Source: UBA1563 sp041667115
GTDB taxonomy: Bacteria > Bacteroidota > Ignavibacteria > Ignavibacteriales > Ignavibacteriaceae
Length of the DNA stretch: 10,138 nucleotides
Direction of reading: 5' to 3'
NCBI GenBank assembly: GCA_041667115.1
Contig: JBAYFO010000086.1
Span: 1 to 10,138 of the forward strand
In this document: in pieces, positions 6,599-10,138 of the stretch
Numbering within the stretch: position 1 is the first letter of the stretch
How the letters are laid out: every line of letters starts with the position of its first letter
Notes under the pieces: model-generated
Told to the model about the DNA's origin: nothing
The model's input: only the letters and a program-made list of their open reading frames with translations
The model's database searches: none
Position numbers and translations under genes: made by a program

Positions 6599-6611
6599 AC
6601 CAATTATTGGT
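6599..6611. promoter_or_regulatory. Short palindrome before the two-TM gene
   Basis: ACCAAT and ATTGGT flank a central T, 26 bases before the ATG. It could be an operator or a weak hairpin near the translation start. It is only 13 bp, so chance is possible. Confidence 0.25.
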
Positions 6612-6637
6612 GATAAAATTATAATACACATAAAAAT

Positions 6638-7189
6638 ATGATTAATATTCCAATTGTTTATCACATAGTTATAACGGTAGTTTTTATTTTGATATTGTTT
6701 ATAAACATTCCAAAATATAGAAAACGATTTAATATTAATAATTTAGTATATGTTGACTTTTTTAATAATATGTTCTCAGTGATTTTAGGATTCTATTTAT
6801 CAGCATTTCTTGCTATACATATTTATAATAACCAGTTAGAGCAAAAAATTAATGATGATAAAAATAATGTTCTTAATTATTTAACTTATTTAGATGAAAA
6901 TTTAAGGGAAGTAAATCCTGATAAGCTAGAGGAAGGGGTAAATATGGGCTATCTTAATTATGATTACTTTGATAATATTCAAAATATTGGGAATCAAAAT
7001 TTAAATGCAAAATATTTTAAGCTAATAGGTCATTTGAAATACTTAAAGAATACATTTTATGAAGTTCACAACGCTAATCTACTAAATCCTAAAGAAAATC
7101 CTCCTAGACCAGATGAAACAAAGCTCATTAATAATACAATCAACTATATAAAAAACGATATAAAGGAATTGAGACTGGGTTTATTGTAA
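6638..7189 (+). CDS. Hypothetical two-TM protein, very AT-rich
   Basis: Family not recognised. The 183-aa product has two hydrophobic segments (about 6-24 and 43-63) separated by a short basic loop KYRKR. A hydrophilic, Asn- and Lys-rich C-terminal part (65-183) follows and is probably helical, with coiled-coil-like spacing around 65-100 (NNQLEQKINDDKNN) and a final helix (161-180). No Cys, no catalytic motif. By the positive-inside rule both ends would face the cytoplasm. No Shine-Dalgarno is visible before ATG 6638. Codons lean to A/T more strongly than in neighbouring genes, which suggests recent acquisition or low expression. It is preceded by leader repeat copy 3 and followed by no + strand terminator. 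Two-TM plus helical-tail architecture occurs in some defence and signalling proteins, but nothing here shows such a role. Confidence 0.7.
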   Translation: MINIPIVYHIVITVVFILILFINIPKYRKRFNINNLVYVDFFNNMFSVILGFYLSAFLAIHIYNNQLEQKINDDKNNVLNYLTYLDENLREVNPDKLEEGVNMGYLNYDYFDNIQNIGNQNLNAKYFKLIGHLKYLKNTFYEVHNANLLNPKENPPRPDETKLINNTINYIKNDIKELRLGLL

Positions 7190-7257
7190 AATCTCATCTC
7201 TTTTCCCTCTTTCTTTTTACATCCCTAAAAAATTCTTACTTTTCAACAGTTAATTAT

Positions 7258-7299
7258 AAAAAAAATGAGCCGGGCTAAAAACGTTAATAGCTTCGGCTC
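7258..7299 (-). terminator. Terminator-like hairpin oriented on the - strand
   Basis: GAGCCG (7267-7272) pairs with CGGCTC (7294-7299), and inside it GCTA (7274-7277) pairs with TAGC (7288-7291). Read on the - strand, the hairpin is followed by A and then eight T (complement of 7258-7265), the classical intrinsic terminator layout. On the + strand there is no T-run after it. Yet no - strand gene lies to the right, so either it stops antisense transcription from the efflux operon or the structure has another role in the adaptor gene's leader. Confidence 0.5.
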
Positions 7300-7306
7300 C
7301 AAAGTG

Positions 7307-7316
7307 TTTGTACAAA
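7307..7316. promoter_or_regulatory. TTTGTACAAA palindrome before the efflux operon
   Basis: This is a perfect 10-bp palindrome 26 bases before the adaptor start, identical to the core of leader repeats 1 and 2. The flanks keep a weak resemblance to the repeat (a TATTGA...AAGG tail after the palindrome), so it may be a fourth, degenerate copy. The position is suitable for an operator of the RND operon; no regulator gene is in view. Confidence 0.45.
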
Positions 7317-7342
7317 AGTATTGAAAATCTAAGGTTTACAAA

Positions 7343-8410
7343 ATGAACAACAAGAAAAATATTATTACATGGTCGGCTGTTGTGTTGGTGCTTCTCATTT
7401 TTATTTTACCGAAAATAAAATTTGGGAGTGCCAAAGATGCGAAACCGGATTCCCCCACCTCCTCCAAAAGACAAACAGCCGTGAACGCGCTAATTATCAA
7501 AACTAAATCCATTCAGGATAAAATATTTTCTAACGGAACATTCATCAGCAACGAAGAGGTTGAACTGCGAAGTGAAGTATCCGGCAAGATCACTAAAATA
7601 CTTTTCAAAGAAGGACAGCCGATACAAAAAGGAACTGTCTTAATCAAGATCAACGATTCCGAACTGCAAGCAACATTAAAGAAAAATCAATCGAAGGAAT
7701 CGTTGGCTCGTGATAAAGAATTTAGAGTAAAGCAATTGTTCACAAAAAATCTTACAAGTCAGCAGGAGTATGATAACGCATTAAGCGAATTAAACTCCGC
7801 CGAAGCAGACGTTGAGTTTACAAAAGCGCAGTTGGAAAAAACAGAGATCAGAGCGCCGTTCGACGGGATAATCGGACTTCGTTCCGTAAGTGAAGGAAGT
7901 TATATTTCTCCAACAACAAAAATAGCAACCTTGCAAAACATCAACCCGGTAAAAGTAGATTTTTCCGTTCCGCAAAAATATTTCGGTATTGTTAAAGAAG
8001 GAAAAACAATTCTAGTGAAGATCGCTTCAACAGGGAAAATGTATAGCGGCAAAATTTACGCGGTTGAACCGAAGATCGATGAAAGTTCACGTACGGTTCA
8101 GGTGCGAGCTATTATTCCCAACGATAGAAGAGAACTTACTCCGGGTGCTTACGTTGAGATTGATATCGTGCTTCAAGATATTAAAGATGCAATAATGGTT
8201 CCTTCGGAAGCGGTAGTACCGGACATACAGGGCGAAAAAGTTTTTGTTTATAGAAACGGACTAGCAGTCCCGCAGCTTGTAAAACAAAATATCCGGACGG
8301 AGAATGAAGTACAAATCATAAACGGATTGAACGTGGGAGATACGATAATAGTCTCCGGCATCATTCAACTGAAACCGAATGCCCCGGTTAAACTGAATGA
8401 GATAAATTAA
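7343..8410 (+). CDS. RND efflux periplasmic adaptor (membrane fusion protein)
   Basis: This 355-aa adaptor links an RND pump to an outer-membrane channel. An N-terminal hydrophobic segment (about 7-23, without a lipobox) anchors it in the inner membrane. The lipoyl/barrel-sandwich halves are at about 71-103 (EVELRSEVSGKITKILFKEG) and 165-200. The second half carries the family hallmark APFDGIIGLRSVSEGSYISP. A helical hairpin lies between them (104-164), a beta-barrel at about 204-278 (NPVKVDFSVP), and the membrane-proximal domain at 280-355. Length and order are normal for the AcrA/MexA-type family. AAGG, 9 bases before ATG 7343, is a weak ribosome site. The matching pump gene begins 746 bases downstream, interrupted by a transposase unit; such pairs normally sit almost adjacent. 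The probable substrate range (drugs, solvents, bile-like compounds) cannot be read from sequence. Confidence 0.95.
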   Translation: MNNKKNIITWSAVVLVLLIFILPKIKFGSAKDAKPDSPTSSKRQTAVNALIIKTKSIQDKIFSNGTFISNEEVELRSEVSGKITKILFKEGQPIQKGTVLIKINDSELQATLKKNQSKESLARDKEFRVKQLFTKNLTSQQEYDNALSELNSAEADVEFTKAQLEKTEIRAPFDGIIGLRSVSEGSYISPTTKIATLQNINPVKVDFSVPQKYFGIVKEGKTILVKIASTGKMYSGKIYAVEPKIDESSRTVQVRAIIPNDRRELTPGAYVEIDIVLQDIKDAIMVPSEAVVPDIQGEKVFVYRNGLAVPQLVKQNIRTENEVQIINGLNVGDTIIVSGIIQLKPNAPVKLNEIN

Positions 8411-8435
8411 CTTTGTTTTTTATAAAGTTTTATGA

Positions 8436-8456
8436 AAGCCCCGAAGGGGCGAAATA
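8436..8456 (+). repeat. REP unit L1
   Basis: AAGCCCCGAAGGGGCGAAATA forms a stem GCCCC/GGGGC (8438-8442, 8446-8450) with loop GAA and a conserved GAAATA tail. It shares its pattern with L2 in direct orientation and with R1 and R2 in inverted orientation. Confidence 0.8.
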
Positions 8457-8462
8457 CACCAA

Positions 8463-8481
8463 CCTAGGGCGTAGCCCTAGG
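8463..8481. repeat. Left inter-REP hairpin
   Basis: CCTAGGGC (8463-8470) pairs perfectly with GCCCTAGG (8474-8481) over a 3-base loop. Same geometry (8-bp stem, 3-base loop) as the right hairpin at 9031-9049, with a different outer sequence but a shared GGGC/GCCC top. Confidence 0.8.
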
Positions 8482-8491
8482 GAAAGGAAAC

Positions 8492-8527
8492 ATGAATAAA
8501 CACCTAAGCTCCGAAAGAGCGAAATAA
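8492..8527 (+). CDS. Possible 11-codon leader ORF before the transposase
   Basis: ATG 8492 opens an ORF of 11 codons (MNKHLSSERAK) ending in TAA 8525-8527, in frame with the transposase and 3 bases before its ATG. It has a purine-rich AAAGGA (8483-8488) just upstream, whereas the transposase ATG itself has no ribosome site. The ORF reads through REP hairpin L2, so its translation would melt that stem and deliver ribosomes to the transposase start. It may equally be a by-product of the REP sequence. Confidence 0.25.
   Translation: MNKHLSSERAK
8506..8526 (+). repeat. REP unit L2
   Basis: A diverged direct copy of L1 with stem GCTC/GAGC (8508-8511, 8517-8520) and the same GCGAAATA tail. It ends 4 bases before the transposase ATG, so it forms the immediate leader of that gene. 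Confidence 0.75.
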
Positions 8528-8530
8528 ATT

Positions 8531-8983
8531 ATGGGACAATCACTCGTAAAAAATTACATCCATATCATATTTAGTACTAAACAAAGAGTACCGATGATAC
8601 ATCATCCAATAGAAGATGAATTATACAGCTATCTCGGCGGCATCTGTAAAGAAATGGAATGTCACCTTATAAAGATAGGTGGTTATACAGACCATGTCCA
8701 TATTCTTTGTATGTTATCAAAGAAGATTGCTTTGATGAATTTATTGGAAGAGATAAAATCACATTCATCCAAATGGATGAAAACAAAAGGCACAGAATTA
8801 AAAAACTTTTACTGGCAAAATGGATATGGAGCGTTTTCAGTAAATCCTTCTGAAATTGACAAAGTAATAGCTTACATCGAAAATCAGAAAGAACACCATA
8901 AGAAGAAAACATTCCAGGAAGAATACAGAGCTTTCTTGAAGAAGTATAAAGTGGAGTATGATGAGAAGTATGTATGGGACTGA
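8531..8983 (+). CDS. tnpA: IS200/IS605-like Y1 (HUH) transposase
   Basis: This 150-aa single-domain transposase cuts and joins single-stranded DNA at hairpin-marked ends through a 5'-phosphotyrosine link. The metal-binding HUH motif is HVH at 55-57 (within GGYTDHVHILC). The catalytic tyrosine is probably Tyr115 in VIAYIENQKEHHKKK, the usual Y-x-x-x-Q context. FYWQNGYGAFSV (93-104) is a signature of the family. Length is normal for TnpA of the IS200 type, and no reading-frame break is visible, so it could be active. There is no TnpB partner. The paired REP hairpins on both sides suggest a REP-associated tyrosine transposase (RAYT-like) rather than a plain insertion sequence. The start at 8531 has no Shine-Dalgarno and lies just after REP L2. 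Insertion between the efflux adaptor and pump is notable. Confidence 0.93.
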   Translation: MGQSLVKNYIHIIFSTKQRVPMIHHPIEDELYSYLGGICKEMECHLIKIGGYTDHVHILCMLSKKIALMNLLEEIKSHSSKWMKTKGTELKNFYWQNGYGAFSVNPSEIDKVIAYIENQKEHHKKKTFQEEYRAFLKKYKVEYDEKYVWD

Positions 8984-8988
8984 AGTTT

Positions 8989-9010
8989 ATACCGCTCTTA
9001 CAGAGCTTTA
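8989..9010 (-). repeat. REP unit R1
   Basis: On the - strand it reads like L2, with stem GCTCT/AGAGC (8994-8998, 9002-9006, loop TAC on the + strand); by eye 16 of 20 bases match L2. It starts 6 bases after the transposase stop codon. Confidence 0.72.
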
Positions 9011-9030
9011 CTTTTTACCCATACTTTTTT

Positions 9031-9049
9031 CACAGGGCTTCGCCCTGTG
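9031..9049. repeat. Right inter-REP hairpin
   Basis: CACAGGGC (9031-9038) pairs perfectly with GCCCTGTG (9042-9049) around TTC. It is the positional counterpart of the left hairpin. A run of six T (9025-9030) precedes it on the + strand, so it is not a + strand terminator; on the - strand the T-run is absent. Confidence 0.78.
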
Positions 9050-9056
9050 TTAATAT

Positions 9057-9076
9057 ATTCCGCCCTTTCAGGGCTC
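9057..9076 (-). repeat. REP unit R2
   Basis: On the - strand it reads like L1, with stem GCCCT/AGGGC (9062-9066, 9070-9074) and loop TTC on the + strand; by eye 16 of 20 bases match L1. It marks the likely right boundary of the mobile unit. Confidence 0.72.
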
Positions 9077-9156
9077 GGTGCTTTGCTAAAATAAAGAAGA
9101 ATAAGATTAACAAAGTCTTATATGAAATTACAATTTATTAACGAAACAAAATCATT

Positions 9157-10138
9157 ATGAGTTTATCATCACTTAGCATCAGGCGTCCGGTTCTTGCAAT
9201 TGTTATGTCAATTGTAATTTTACTTTTTGGAATTATCGGTTATACTTATTTGGGTGTTCGCGAATATCCCAGTATCGATCCGCCGATCATTACCGTTTCA
9301 ACAAGTTATGTTGGGGCAAATGCCGACATTATCGAATCTCAAATAACTGAACCATTAGAAGAACAAATAAACGGTATAGCCGGAATCCGGTCATTAACTT
9401 CAGTAAGTAGAGACGGCAGCAGTCAAATTACGGTTGAGTTTGATATCTCCAGCGATCTTGAGACAGCAGCAAATGATGTACGCGACCGTGTTTCTATTGC
9501 CATACGCCGCCTTCCTGCGGATGTTGATCCTCCGACTGTTTCAAAAGCAGACGCAGATGCCGTTCCGATAGTATTCCTCAGCGTTAAAAGCGATAAAAGA
9601 ACGCTGCTTGCTTTATCCGATATAGCGCAAAATACTTTTAAAGAAAGATTACAAACTATTCCCGGAGTAAGTCAGATTGCTATTTGGGGAGAAAAAAAAT
9701 ATTCCATGCGTTTGTGGATGGACCCGGCAAAACTTGCTGCATACAATATTACTCCAATCGATGTTCGGAATGCGTTAATCAGAGAAAATATAGAATTACC
9801 TTCAGGCAGCATCGAAGGAAGCAACACAGAATTAACCGTACGAACTCTCGGAAGATTAACAACGGTTGATAATTTTAATGATCTTATCATAAAAGAATCA
9901 GCAAGTAGTATTATTCGTTTTAAAGATATCGGCGAAGCAGCATTATATCCTGAAAATGATAAATCAATTCTGCGCCGCGACGGAATTCCGATGGTAGGCG
10001 TTGTGTTGATCCCGCAGCCGGGTGCAAATTATATTCGAATTGCAGATGAGTTTTACAAACGGCTGGATCAAATAAAGAAAGACTTACCGGAAGATATTGA
10101 ACTTGGAATCGGTTTTGACGTAACAAAATATATTCGCA
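9157..10138 (+). CDS. RND efflux pump inner-membrane permease, HAE1 type (5' part only)
   Basis: These are the first 327 residues of a proton-driven tripartite exporter pump, cut by the window edge; the full protein should be about 1,000 residues or more. It opens MSLSSLSIRRPVLAIVMSIV, the usual cytoplasmic lead and first transmembrane helix (about 11-31). The family signature LGVREYPSIDPPIITVSTSY (32-51) and the periplasmic porter-domain start follow (YVGANADIIESQITEPLEEQ, then GVSQIAIWGEKKYSMRLWMD). The proton-relay aspartates of the fourth helix lie beyond the window. An in-frame TAA at 9139 makes ATG 9157 the first usable start, but it has no ribosome site. A 12-codon ORF starting at 9122 ends in a TGA overlapping this ATG (ATGA), which might couple translation. 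Its partner is the adaptor at 7343, from which it is split by the transposase unit. Confidence 0.94.
   Translation, partial: MSLSSLSIRRPVLAIVMSIVILLFGIIGYTYLGVREYPSIDPPIITVSTSYVGANADIIESQITEPLEEQINGIAGIRSLTSVSRDGSSQITVEFDISSDLETAANDVRDRVSIAIRRLPADVDPPTVSKADADAVPIVFLSVKSDKRTLLALSDIAQNTFKERLQTIPGVSQIAIWGEKKYSMRLWMDPAKLAAYNITPIDVRNALIRENIELPSGSIEGSNTELTVRTLGRLTTVDNFNDLIIKESASSIIRFKDIGEAALYPENDKSILRRDGIPMVGVVLIPQPGANYIRIADEFYKRLDQIKKDLPEDIELGIGFDVTKYIR

Larger units (their letters stand above)
8436..9076 (+). mobile_element. REP-flanked IS200-like (Y1) transposase unit inside the RND operon
   Basis: The unit is about 640 bp. It holds a complete single-domain HUH transposase gene flanked on each side by two short GC-rich REP hairpins with a larger 8-bp-stem hairpin between them. 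The left set points right (tail GAAATA) and the right set is its mirror image. There are no terminal inverted repeats of IS type and no convincing target-site duplication, as expected for IS200/IS605-type single-strand transposition and for REP-associated tyrosine transposases (RAYT). It separates the efflux adaptor from its pump. Exact ends are inferred from the outer REP units and could shift by several bases. Confidence 0.75.

Noticed and set aside
8424..9127. Similar AAAGT(T/C)TTAT...GAAA sequences on both sides of the transposase unit as a target-site duplication
   Set aside because: The match is imperfect with a 2-base indel, AT-rich, and IS200/IS605-type enzymes do not make target-site duplications.

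Overview
The window is AT-rich, with every protein gene on the + strand and one tRNA on the - strand. It looks like a chromosomal segment from the FCB group (Bacteroidota, Ignavibacteriota or Chlorobi relatives), with Ignavibacteria-like bacteria as my best guess. The hints are the gene mix (TPR lipoprotein, WG-repeat protein, membrane-anchored dihaem cytochrome c, HAE1-type RND pump), the REP-flanked IS200-like transposase, the weak or absent Shine-Dalgarno sites on several genes, and the long non-coding spacers. No marker gene settles the taxonomy.

Layout. 1-175 is non-coding, with an inverted repeat, a terminator for a gene to the left, and a GC-rich hairpin. A tRNA-Ala(CGC) gene lies on the - strand at 176-248. 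Then come a TPR lipoprotein (626-1924), a class I SAM-dependent methyltransferase (2126-2890), an acidic hypothetical protein (3013-3492), a 400-base gap without a recognisable gene, a membrane-anchored dihaem cytochrome c (3892-4866), an exported WG-repeat protein (5214-6323) and a very AT-rich two-TM hypothetical protein (6638-7189). The right end is an RND efflux operon: the periplasmic adaptor (7343-8410) and the start of the inner-membrane pump (9157 to the window edge). These two are separated by a REP-flanked IS200/Y1 transposase unit (about 8436-9076).

How the genes relate. Only the adaptor and pump are clearly one functional system, a tripartite drug or solvent exporter; an outer-membrane channel gene is not in view. 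The genes between 626 and 7189 look like separate transcription units, several with their own terminators. Three of them (TPR lipoprotein, WG-repeat protein, two-TM protein) share an unusual 62-82 bp leader repeat in the same orientation, 84-137 bases before the start codon. Its core is the perfect palindrome TTTGTACAAA, which occurs again just before the efflux operon.

The two most interesting signals are this dispersed leader repeat and the mirror-symmetric REP/hairpin/REP architecture around the transposase. The transposase start is also preceded by a short in-frame leader ORF that runs through the REP hairpin.
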